A stretch of 47,520 nt of DNA, taken from positions 1 to 47,520 of the forward strand of contig CANMZT010000020.1 in assembly GCA_947502405.1 (NCBI GenBank), read 5' to 3'. How positions within the stretch are numbered: position 1 is the first letter of the stretch; each line of letters opens with the position of its first letter. This document shows positions 40,502 to 47,520 of the stretch, piece by piece. The notes below the pieces were generated by a model that saw only the letters and a list, made by a program, of their open reading frames with translations, was not told the DNA's origin and ran no database searches. Source of the stretch: an uncultured Algibacter sp. GTDB lineage: Bacteria > Bacteroidota > Bacteroidia > Flavobacteriales > Flavobacteriaceae. The position numbers and the translations under genes are program-made.

Positions 40502-40581
40502 GTCATTTCAACATGACAATGCGTATTCTAATTTAGTTCAGATAGTCATTTCGACGCTAGGAGAAATCACATTCGAGTAAG
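40502..40581 (+). repeat. REP-like repeat left of the second GIY-YIG gene
   Basis: Contains GTCATTTCAACATGAC (40502-40517) and then a complete left arm GTCATTTCGACGCTAGGAG from 40545, continuing AAATCACATTCGAGTAAG. The latter matches the left arms of the 44.4-46.3 kb array except for a few bases. Confidence 0.75.
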
Positions 40582-40597
40582 AAATAATTATTTTAAT

Positions 40598-40897
40598 ATG
40601 GAAAACAAATATTTTGTTTACATCACAACAAATAAATACAGAACAACTTTATACATAGGCTTCACTAACAATATTCAAAATAGACTATCACAACATTATT
40701 TTGATTCTCAAAATGCTAAAAAATCATTTGCAGGTAAGTATGGTTGTGTTTATTTGGTGTATTATGAAACGTTTGAATTTCCAAAACAAGGTATTGCAAG
40801 AGAAAAAGAATTAAAAAAGTGGAGGCGGGAAAAGAAGAATAAATTGATTTCAGATTTTAATCCAAAATGGGAAACACTCAATAATGAAGTATTTTGA
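40598..40897 (+). CDS. Small GIY-YIG nuclease-domain protein, second copy
   Basis: A 99-residue stand-alone GIY-YIG domain: YFVYITTN, LYIGFTNNIQNRLSQH with the conserved Arg, VYYETFEFPKQGIAREKELKKW with the metal-binding Glu, and a tail LISDFNPKWETLNNE. It is a paralogue of the protein at 25866 (shared layout, REKxxKKW and NPxW tail). It is bracketed by the GTCATTTCGACG...AGGAGAAATC repeats at 40545 and 40911, the family that makes up the nearby arrays. DNA cleavage within or near the repeats is an attractive but untested role. Confidence 0.88.
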   Translation: MENKYFVYITTNKYRTTLYIGFTNNIQNRLSQHYFDSQNAKKSFAGKYGCVYLVYYETFEFPKQGIAREKELKKWRREKKNKLISDFNPKWETLNNEVF

Positions 40898-40910
40898 TTA
40901 GATGTCACCA

Positions 40911-41252
40911 GTCATTTCGACGTCAGGAGAAATCGCATGGTGGATATTGTTATTTTGTTATATATCAATTAAATGTGATGTCTCAATCGTGCCTCATTTC
41001 GACATGACAAAACTAATACTAATTTACTATTGATAGTCATTTCGACGTAAGGAGAAATCACATCATCTTTAGTTTTAGTCAATATTTGCTTACTCTAATG
41101 CGATATCTCAATCGTACCTCATTTCGATATGACAAAACTAATACTAATTTACCATTGATAGTCATTTCGACGTAAGGAGAAATCACTTCATCTTTAGTCT
41201 TAATCAATGTTTGCTTACTCTAATGCGATATCTCAATCGTACCTCATTTCCA
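40911..41252 (+). repeat. Three tandem hairpin units, 125-bp period
   Basis: Units start at 40911, 41036 and 41161 (period 125 bp). Each runs GTCATTTCGACG..AGGAGAAATC, then a 40-bp variable middle, then ATCTCAATCGTRCCTCATTT and CGATATGAC, and a linker ending TTGATA. The reverse complement matches the B-type units (123 bp) of the array at 44.4-46.3 kb, so this small array is inverted relative to them. The rest of the spacer to 41382 holds only the promoter region of the next gene. Confidence 0.85.
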
Positions 41253-41301
41253 CATAAAAAACCACACATTATTTGCTAAACTTCTCAAACCAACCATTCG
41301 T

Positions 41302-41362
41302 CTACACTTAATTCTCATCCAACGAAAAATCCAATTTAAGGCGGCTTAGTCATATATTTTTG
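41302..41362 (+). promoter_or_regulatory. Shared operator motif and -7 box of the secreted-protein gene
   Basis: CTACACTTAA (41302-41311), preceded by CCATTCGT, matches the operator of the signalling operon at 22 of 24 positions. TATTTTTG (41355-41362) is an exact -7 box 44 bp later, against 45 bp at the operon. There is no clear -33 TTG, so an activator is likely. The -21 position carries only a weak half-site (5 of 10). Confidence 0.65.
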
Positions 41363-41382
41363 TGCTATAAATAAATTATATC

Positions 41383-43986
41383 ATGAAAAGAATATTACTA
41401 TTATTACTCGTTTTTATATCACAAGTTAATGCGCAAGTAGGTGTTGGTTCAGAAGACCAACCATTTAACTGTGATTACAATGCATACTTATTTCAATACA
41501 ATGATGTGTATGCTATCGATTTAGCCTCTGGAAACTCTTATACAGTCGCTACCGATGTTACTGAAGGAAATATTAACGCAGCTGCTTATAATCCAGCAGA
41601 CGGTTTTATTTGGGGGTCTTTAAGTACGCCACAAAAATCAATTGTTCGTATTGGAAAAAACTTTAAAACCACAACGTTTTATATTGATGAATTACCAACA
41701 AGTGGTCGTTATGTAGGCGACATTAGTGCAGAAGGCATTTATTATTTAAAAGGTGGCGGAACAACCTATTATGCTGTAGATTTAAACCCAGATTCTGATA
41801 ACTACGGAAAATACATTAAAACTTTAAATTTATCTAAAAGTATAAGTATTCACGATTGGGCATTTAATGCAGTAGACAAAAAACTGTATGCCGTTGAAAA
41901 GAAAACCAATATTTTATATAGAATAGAAGCCGAAACTGGAGCTATGGAAAGCTTAGGCGAAGTGCCAATTCTTTCAGGATTAAACTATACATATGGTGCC
42001 GTTTATTTTGATGCTTCGGGTCGTTTTTACGTATCTGCTAACCAAACGGGAACTATATATGTCATTCAAAGTGTACAAGAATTAGATGGTAGTAGCAAAA
42101 TGGAATCAAACTTATTTGCGTTTGGACCATCAAGTGCTCAAAACGACGGGGCACGTTGTCCTACAGCACCAGTACCACAGGAAATTTGCGATAATGGTAT
42201 TGATGATGATGGCGACGGATTAATCGATTGTGAAGATCCATCATGCTCAGGTTATGCAGGATGCCCTGTATTAGAAGTCTCATCATCTTCAAGTGCAAAT
42301 GCAGGTGGTTTAGAAAGTAATAACAGATTGTCTCAACAAATTAGCAAACGTAATTTTAACAGAGCTAAAAGCAATTATAAATTTGATTCTAAATCTGCTA
42401 AACGTTTTACAAAATCATCAAAATATGGCAAATCTACTGCTAGTAAAGGCAGCGGGTTTCAATTATCAAATTTTATTCCTTTAGATGTTATTAACGAGGA
42501 AAATGTTATAGAATCATCACCTAAAGACTTAATAGGTATCACCAATGCTACAGAAGTATATTCGGTAGATTATATGAGAAACAACAATGCAGTAGCCTCT
42601 ATTCTATTATTAAAAACCGAAAAAGGTGTTTACGAACACACAAAATACATCTGCGATAGATTGTTAGGAGCAGAATTAATTTCAGTATCAACACTAGAAA
42701 TTCGCGAGCAAAAATTCATAAAAGCATTAATCAGAAATATTGATGGATCTCTAGAGTTTGTATTAAGTCTATCTGCAAAAGCAACAAATAACAATACAAA
42801 TTTTGGTATCGAAAGCCATTGGAATTTAGATAAATATGAGAAAGACGTCCCATTCTATAACTTCCAAATTTGGTCTAATTCTACTGATGATTTATTGCGC
42901 CTTGGCGAAGAGGTAGTGCGTTTACTAGATGTACAAAAACCAATAGCAAATTATAATAACTCAACACCACCAACGGTTTTTGTTAAAAAAGGAAAATACC
43001 ACAACGGTAAATTAGATTTACAAATTGTAAATACAAATAGGAGTGAAGCTGTAGTTTTTGATGGCGGATTAAGAGCCACAGAAACCGAAGGTGTAGAGCA
43101 TGTATCTACTAACATAGCCTTAGATGGTAGCTATATTTCAAATATTCAGGTTGATGCCGGTAATTTATTTGATGTAGGCTTCAGAATTGGAGATGGTATA
43201 AACACCCCAGATGATTTATTTATGTCTGATGGCCCTTGGGGATATGACGATGCTGCACCAAGCACAACAGTAACCCATTATGCGGTTAATACTAATCAAG
43301 AAGCCTTTAATGATGAAGATTTTCCAATAGAGAGAAATATTGAGTTAACAGCAACTACAAGCCATTATATTGCGGCCTACAGAGCTTTAACACCAAAATT
43401 TAACCCATTAGATTTTACAAGTTATAACAGTTTCCAATTAGAAGCAAAAGGCACAGGAACACTAATTATCAGACTTGTAAAAGCAGGTATTAATAATTGG
43501 GAAACACAGTACAAAACAAGTATAGCACTTACTGAAGATTTTAAATCATATACCATTCCATTCTCTCAGTTTAAATCTATAACTAACCAAGCGTTTGTAG
43601 CAAACGATGTAACATCGGTAGTATTTACCATGTTAGCTAAAAACGGAACCCAAGAAACTAAAACCATGAGTTTACAACACTTGCGTTTTTCTAATAGCAG
43701 TACACTATCAGTAGAGTCTGTAGCAGTTAAAAAGGCATTAACAAAAGCAATACCAAACCCAATGCACTCAAAAACCACCATAACATTTACGTCTCAGGTA
43801 AGCGAGGAGGTTACTTTAAATGTATATAACCAACTAGGTGGTTTAGTAAAACAACTAAAATTCAATGCAAACCGCGGACAAAACAGTTTGCAATTCCAAA
43901 GAGATCAACTAAGCTCAGGACTATATTTCTGCAAGCTTACAGGTAGCCAAACCCAATATACAACCCTAAAACTACTCGTAGACTAA
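41383..43986 (+). CDS. Large T9SS-secreted protein with beta-propeller-like domain
   Basis: An 867-residue protein. A signal peptide (KRILLLLLVFISQVNAQ) is followed by a propeller-like region, residues 25-255 (AAAYNPADGFIWGSL, VDKKLYAVEKKTNILYRIEAETG, YGAVYFDASGRFYVSAN), then EICDNGIDDDGDGLIDCEDPSC, a calcium-binding Asp/Gly loop. A long middle region and a jelly-roll-like domain (DFTSYNSFQLEAKGTGTLIIRLV) follow, and the chain ends with a T9SS type A sorting domain (AIPNPMHSKTTITF, SSGLYFCKLTGSQ). Function unknown; substrate or surface binding is likely. Its promoter shares a motif with the signalling operon upstream. Confidence 0.85.
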   Translation: MKRILLLLLVFISQVNAQVGVGSEDQPFNCDYNAYLFQYNDVYAIDLASGNSYTVATDVTEGNINAAAYNPADGFIWGSLSTPQKSIVRIGKNFKTTTFYIDELPTSGRYVGDISAEGIYYLKGGGTTYYAVDLNPDSDNYGKYIKTLNLSKSISIHDWAFNAVDKKLYAVEKKTNILYRIEAETGAMESLGEVPILSGLNYTYGAVYFDASGRFYVSANQTGTIYVIQSVQELDGSSKMESNLFAFGPSSAQNDGARCPTAPVPQEICDNGIDDDGDGLIDCEDPSCSGYAGCPVLEVSSSSSANAGGLESNNRLSQQISKRNFNRAKSNYKFDSKSAKRFTKSSKYGKSTASKGSGFQLSNFIPLDVINEENVIESSPKDLIGITNATEVYSVDYMRNNNAVASILLLKTEKGVYEHTKYICDRLLGAELISVSTLEIREQKFIKALIRNIDGSLEFVLSLSAKATNNNTNFGIESHWNLDKYEKDVPFYNFQIWSNSTDDLLRLGEEVVRLLDVQKPIANYNNSTPPTVFVKKGKYHNGKLDLQIVNTNRSEAVVFDGGLRATETEGVEHVSTNIALDGSYISNIQVDAGNLFDVGFRIGDGINTPDDLFMSDGPWGYDDAAPSTTVTHYAVNTNQEAFNDEDFPIERNIELTATTSHYIAAYRALTPKFNPLDFTSYNSFQLEAKGTGTLIIRLVKAGINNWETQYKTSIALTEDFKSYTIPFSQFKSITNQAFVANDVTSVVFTMLAKNGTQETKTMSLQHLRFSNSSTLSVESVAVKKALTKAIPNPMHSKTTITFTSQVSEEVTLNVYNQLGGLVKQLKFNANRGQNSLQFQRDQLSSGLYFCKLTGSQTQYTTLKLLVD

Positions 43987-44011
43987 TTAATAGCAAATTA
44001 TCTCCAGTAGT

Positions 44012-44045
44012 AAGAGCGGAAAACTTAAGTTTTTCGCTCTTTTTT
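44012..44045 (+). terminator. Intrinsic terminator of the secreted-protein gene
   Basis: AAGAGCG (44012-44018) pairs with CGCTCTT (44035-44041) around the inner palindrome AAAACTTAAGTTTT, with a T-run continuing after it. Confidence 0.9.
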
Positions 44046-44060
44046 ATGGTAAATGTATTT

Positions 44061-44216
44061 GGGCGTTACCCACAAGGGGTCGGGCTTTCCGCTATATCTT
44101 TTTTTTAACGTCATTGCGAGGAGCGAGCAACGTGGCAATCTGTACAAAAGTAGTTCTAACCACCAATTCAGGTGTATCATAAAAAAAAAGGATGCCGCTG
44201 CAATCCCTAACGCGGG
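44061..44216 (+). repeat. GGGCGTTACC element with nested GTCATTGCGAGG repeat
   Basis: Outer ends GGGCGTTACC and CAATCCCTAACGCGGG. An inner repeat at 44110-44143 (GTCATTGCGAGGAGCGAGCA, then ACGTGGCAATCTG) sits between CTATATC and AAAAGGATGCCGCT, as at 11863-12015. Confidence 0.75.
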
Positions 44217-44254
44217 TCAATCCGCAAAAGCCATTTACCAAAACCTATTACTCT

Positions 44255-44279
44255 GTCATTCCTGCGAAGGCAGGAATCC
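44255..44279 (+). repeat. GTCATTCCTGCGAAGGCAGG palindromic repeat
   Basis: GTCATTCCTGCGAAGGCAGG then AATCC. Compared with the copy at 23499 (CCCGC / GCGGG) both arms are changed so that pairing is kept (CCTGC / GCAGG), a compensatory change. Confidence 0.75.
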
Positions 44280-44319
44280 ATAAAAATTAAGTCTCAAAAA
44301 TTTAAATAAAGCGTTCTTG

Positions 44320-46308
44320 TTATAATGCGATTTCTCGTCGCTATTCCTATAACTATCGGAATCGCGCTTTCGAAATTACAAGGAATGTTAAACAAAGTTA
44401 CTTTAGTCATGTCGAAATGAGGCACGATTGAGACATTGCATAAGAGTAAGCATGTTGGGTTAACAAAAATAATGCGATTTCTCACATAAGTTCGAAATGA
44501 CTAAGCAACATAAATTAAAAAGCGATTAGTCATGTCGACGTTAGGAGGCATCGCATTTGAGTAAGCGAACAACAGATATTCCAAAACATGATGCGATTTC
44601 TCGTCGCTCCTCCGATAACTATCAGAATCGCGCTTTCGAAATGACAAGGAATGTTAAACAAAGTTACTTTAGTCATGTCGACGATAGGAGACATCGCATT
44701 TGAGTAAGCGAACAAAAGATATTCCAAAGCATGATGAGATTTCTCGTCGCTTATGCTTCGCTCTGTCGAAATGACAAAAGGCAATAAATAAAACAACGTT
44801 AGTCATGTCGACGCTAGGAGATATTACATTTGAGTAAGCAAATAATACGTATTCTTAAACATGATGCGATTTCTCGTCGCTCTTCCGATAACTATCGGAA
44901 TCGCTCTGTCGAAATGACAAGGAATGTTAAACAAAGTTACGTTAGTCATGTCGAAATGAGGCACGATTGAGACACCGCATTAGAGTAAGCATGCAGGATT
45001 AACAAAAATAATGCGATTTCTCACATAAGTTCGAAATGACTAAGCAACATAAATTAAAAAGCGATTAGTCATGTCAACGCTAGGAGACATCGCATTTGAG
45101 TAAGCGAACAACAGATATTCCAAAGCATGATGAGATTTCTCGTCGCTCATGCTTCGCTCAGTCGAAATGACAAAAGGCAATAAATAAAACAACGTTAGTC
45201 ATGTCGACGCTAGGAGATATCACATTTGAGTAAGCAAATAATACGTATTCTTAAACATGATGAGATTTCTCGTCGCTCTTCCGGTAACTATCGGAATCGC
45301 GCTTTCGAAATGACAAGGAATGTTAAACAAAGTTACTTTAGTCATGTCGAAATGAGGCACGATTGAGAAATCGCATAAGAGTAAGCATGCGGGATTAACA
45401 AAAATAATGCGATTTCTCACATAAGTTCGAAATGACTAAGCAACATAAATTAAAAAGCGATTAGTCATGTCAACGCTAGGAGATATCACATTTGAGTTAG
45501 CAAATAATACGTATTCTTAAGCATGATGCGATTTCTCGTCGCTCATGCTTCGCTCTGTCGAAATGACAAAAGGCAATAAATAAAGCAACGTTAGTCATGT
45601 CGACGCTAGGAGACATCGCATTTGAGTAAGCGAACAACAGATATTCCAAAGCATGATGCGATTTCTCGTCGCTCTCCAGATAACTATCGGAATCGCGCTT
45701 TCGAAGTGACTAGGAATGTTAAACAAAGTTACTTTAGTCATGTCGGCGCTAGGAGATATCACATTTGAGTAAGCGAACAACAGATATTCCAAAGCATGAT
45801 GAGATTTCTCGTCGCTCATGCTTCGCTCTGTCGAAATGACAAAAGGCAATAAATAAAGCAACGTTAGTCATGTCAACGCTAGGAGACATCACAATTGAGT
45901 AAGCGAACAACAGATATTCCAAAGCATGATGCGATTTCTCGTCGCTCTCCCGATAACTATCGGAATCGCGCTTTCGAAATGACTAGGAATGTTAAACAAA
46001 GTTACTTTAGTCATGTCGAAATGAGGCACGATTGAGACATCACAAAAGAGTAAGCATGTTGGGTTAACAAAAATAATGCGATTTCTCACATAAGTTCGAA
46101 ATGACTAAGCAACATAAATTAAAAAGCGACTAGTCATGTCGACGCTAGGAGATATCACATTTGAGTAAGCGAACAACAGATATTCCAAAGCATGATGAGA
46201 TTTCTCGTCGCTCATGCTTCGCTCTGTCGAAATGACAAAAGGCAATAAACAAAACAACGTTAGTCATGTCGACGTTAGGAGACATCACAATTGAGTAAGT
46301 ATCATTAA
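44320..46308 (+). repeat. Higher-order array of hairpin repeats (three unit types)
   Basis: Fifteen unit starts (GTCATG) at 44406, 44529, 44672, 44802, 44945, 45068, 45198, 45341, 45464, 45594, 45737, 45867, 46010, 46133 and 46263, after one truncated unit at 44320. Spacings are only 123 (type B), 143 (type A) or 130 (type A'). Each unit is an imperfect inverted repeat from GTCATGTCGA.. to ..TCGAAATGAC, with a type-specific linker: TAAGCAACATAAATT.. after B, AAGGAATGTTAAACAAAG.. (a few copies start TAGG) after A, AAAAGGCAATAAATAAA.. after A'. The order is A,B,A,A',A,B,A',A,B,A',A,A',A,B,A', partial. ORFs in it are by-products of the repeats. Confidence 0.93.
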
Positions 46309-46522
46309 ACTATAAAATAAAAGGATACCGCTACTCCCGATAACTATCGCGACTAAAACGGGTTCAGGCATACTATTTATATATTATATTAAGTAAGAAA
46401 ATTATAGGTTTTTATAGTATTGTTTAGTATTTTTCTGGCAGATAAATAAAACTTAATATATATTAAATTTTCTTATAGCTAACTATAACGAAGGTATAAG
46501 CTTATAAAGTTGCGTATATAAA

Positions 46523-46540
46523 TAAGTTGTAAACAACTTA
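46523..46540. promoter_or_regulatory. Palindrome upstream of the PLD-like gene
   Basis: TAAGTTGT-AA-ACAACTTA is a perfect 8-bp inverted repeat 26 bp before the start codon, in an otherwise featureless A+T-rich 250-bp spacer (46309-46566). It may be an operator. Confidence 0.45.
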
Positions 46541-46566
46541 CGAAAACCGAGAAACTGAAATAAATA

Positions 46567-47298
46567 ATGGCAAAATTTTTAAACACGACAGGTGTTTCAT
46601 ATCATTTAGAAGAACTAATTAAAACTACAAAAGACCGACTGATTTTAATTAGTCCATATCTTCAATTTCACAAAAGAGTAAAAGACCATTTGGAAAATCT
46701 GAACATTCAAAAAAGAGACATCCGAATTATTTACCGAGAGAATAAATTACAAGTTGAAGAAAGTAATTGGCTTGAAAGTCAAATCGGAATTAGAACCAGT
46801 CTTTGTAATTCACTTCACGCAAAATGTTATCTGAACGAAAATGAGGCAATCGTAACTTCAATGAACTTATATTCTTTCTCACAGCAGAATAATGACGAAA
46901 TGGGAATTCACGTTACGAAAGAAAAAGATGCTGACTTATACAATGACATTTATGACGAAGTTCAAAGGTTATTAACGATTAGCGAAGAAATTAGAGTTTC
47001 CGTTAAAAAAGTTGATAAGGAAATAGAAAAGAAAACTGAAAGCACAATAAAAAAAGTTCAGCAGAATAAAGACTATTCAAAATCTAAATTATTAACAACT
47101 AAAGAATTGTCGAATTTGACTGGTTTAAGTAGTCGAAAAGTTAATAAATGGTTTACCGACAATAAACTGATGTATAAAAAAGAAGACGATTGGATAACAA
47201 CAAAACGTGGAAAAGAAACTGGCGGAATTGAGAAAAATGGACAATATGGACAATTTGTTGTTTGGCCAGAAGATATTGCAGAACACATAAGCGAATAA
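46567..47298 (+). CDS. Phospholipase D-like nuclease-domain protein
   Basis: A 243-residue protein. Residues about 1-130 form a single PLD-type domain with SLHAKCYLNENEAIVTSMNLYSFSQQNNDEMGIH, in which HxK and the later Ser-x-Asn form the HKD-like active site (the Asp is replaced by Asn/Glu). One domain per chain suggests a dimer, as in Nuc/BfiI-type nucleases. The C-terminal part has KLLTTKELSNLTGLSSRKVNKWFTDNKLM, a helix-turn-helix-like segment that may bind DNA. It sits between the repeat array and a long fold-back repeat beside an IS element, so it is probably accessory. Confidence 0.75.
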   Translation: MAKFLNTTGVSYHLEELIKTTKDRLILISPYLQFHKRVKDHLENLNIQKRDIRIIYRENKLQVEESNWLESQIGIRTSLCNSLHAKCYLNENEAIVTSMNLYSFSQQNNDEMGIHVTKEKDADLYNDIYDEVQRLLTISEEIRVSVKKVDKEIEKKTESTIKKVQQNKDYSKSKLLTTKELSNLTGLSSRKVNKWFTDNKLMYKKEDDWITTKRGKETGGIEKNGQYGQFVVWPEDIAEHISE

Positions 47299-47308
47299 AA
47301 AACTGTTT

Positions 47309-47440
47309 ACGACAATGGCTATAAGTAATTACTTGTTTTCGCCTACTTCTGAAAATCCTCGCGGATTTTCAGTTTGGTGCGTACTTGCAAAGTTTAGTAC
47401 TAACCCACGCAACTACTCATAGCCGAGACCGTTGCCAGTA
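47309..47440. repeat. Long fold-back element after the PLD gene
   Basis: An outer pair GGCTATAAGTA (47317-47327) / TACTCATAGCC (47414-47424, one mismatch) flanked by CAAT and GTTG, and a perfect inner hairpin CTGAAAATCC (47349-47358) TCGC GGATTTTCAG (47363-47372). The inner hairpin together with separated outer arms resembles the fold of attC sites, but the canonical attC core motifs are not evident. No gene lies in it. Confidence 0.6.
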
Positions 47441-47444
47441 ATGC

Positions 47445-47520
47445 TGACCCGTCCTGAATAAAGGCTACATAATTTTAAACATTATGTACAAAAATGACAA
47501 AGTAATTAGACGGTATTCAG
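47445..47520 (+). mobile_element. Left end of an IS3-like insertion sequence (cut by the window)
   Basis: TGACCCGTCCTGAATAAAGG at 47445 looks like a terminal inverted repeat starting with TG, and a transposase-like frame starts 39 bp later. The right end is outside the window. Confidence 0.65.
47484..47520 (+). CDS. IS3-family transposase orfA, N-terminal fragment
   Basis: An ATG at 47484 opens a frame that runs off the window: MYKNDKVIRRYS. This matches the usual start of Bacteroidetes IS3-family OrfA proteins (KNDKVIRRYSESFK-like), which carry the helix-turn-helix that binds the IS ends. Only 12 residues are visible, so the family call rests on this stretch and on the upstream terminal repeat. 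Confidence 0.6.
   Translation, partial: MYKNDKVIRRYS

Noticed and set aside
44053-44283. A 76-codon plus-strand frame after the secreted-protein gene
   Set aside because: It lies wholly inside the GGGCGTTACC element, the nested REP and the next palindrome.
44320-46308. Several 60-90-codon open frames on the minus strand inside the repeat array
   Set aside because: They repeat the same peptide (for example DMTKVTLFNIPCHFESAIPI) once per unit, follow the repeat boundaries and lack ribosome binding sites; they are a by-product of the array.
44320-46308. CRISPR array
   Set aside because: Units are 123-143 bp, self-complementary and joined by conserved linkers, with no unique spacers and no cas genes in the window.
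47309-47440. A genuine integron attC site
   Set aside because: The canonical core motifs (RYYYAAC and GTTRRRY at the outer ends) are not convincing and no integrase is seen; kept only as a resemblance.

Overview
The window (about one-third G+C by eye) comes from a member of the Bacteroidetes, most likely a marine Flavobacteriaceae. The evidence is two secreted proteins with type IX secretion (T9SS) C-terminal sorting domains, flavobacterial promoters of the TTG-N19/20-TAnnTTTG type, a tiny bTHX ribosomal protein gene, lipoproteins with a Cys after short hydrophobic signals, and many dispersed palindromic repeats between genes. No tRNA, rRNA or CRISPR array was seen.

Layout. 1-2142: 3' end of a repetitive T9SS-secreted protein. 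2.3-18.7 kb: mostly housekeeping and conserved genes (NUDIX hydrolase, M14 peptidase, SulP transporter, HEAT protein, coaD, ddl, PASTA protein, RluD-type pseudouridine synthase, yaaA, bTHX, aldo/keto reductase, RhlE-type helicase, VF530 protein, trmL). An A+T-rich LRR-TIR gene (12.1-13.25 kb) and an unassigned structured RNA with its own promoter and terminator (about 13.3-13.5 kb) sit among them. 18.7-26.4 kb: a complete trp operon on the minus strand, trpL-attenuator-[GIY-YIG element]-trpE-trpG-trpD-trpC-trpF/trpB-trpA-trmL. Its leader encodes a 15-residue peptide with three consecutive Trp codons and is followed by an intrinsic terminator. A small GIY-YIG nuclease gene bracketed by inverted REP-like palindromes has landed between that terminator and trpE. 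trpF and trpB are read as one ORF through an A7 tract.

26.4-34 kb: two thioredoxin-fold proteins, two rhodaneses, XdhC and a MobA-like nucleotidyltransferase, then a large BNR/sortilin-like secreted protein. 34.3-40.5 kb: a tightly packed signalling operon (receiver, heme-NO-binding H-NOX/HNOB protein, PAS histidine kinase, FIST sensor, second histidine kinase, Hpt, LytTR response regulator). 41.4-44.0 kb: a second large T9SS-secreted protein. Its promoter shares a near-identical motif, at nearly the same distance from the -7 box, with the signalling operon promoter, so I infer that it is a regulatory target.

40.5-46.3 kb is dominated by one family of hairpin-forming repeats. A second GIY-YIG gene is bracketed by them, a three-unit array (125-bp period) follows it, and a 2-kb array with a higher-order arrangement of three unit types (123, 130 and 143 bp) lies beyond the secreted-protein gene, with its B-type units in opposite orientation to the small array. 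The window ends with a PLD-like protein, a long folded repeat, and the left end of an IS3-like insertion sequence.

The most original signals are: (1) GIY-YIG genes bracketed by cognate REP-like palindromes at two loci, one inside a trp attenuator-trpE junction; (2) the ordered higher-order repeat array; (3) the heme-NO/FIST multi-component signalling operon with a shared promoter motif upstream of a secreted protein gene; (4) the trpF-trpB junction.
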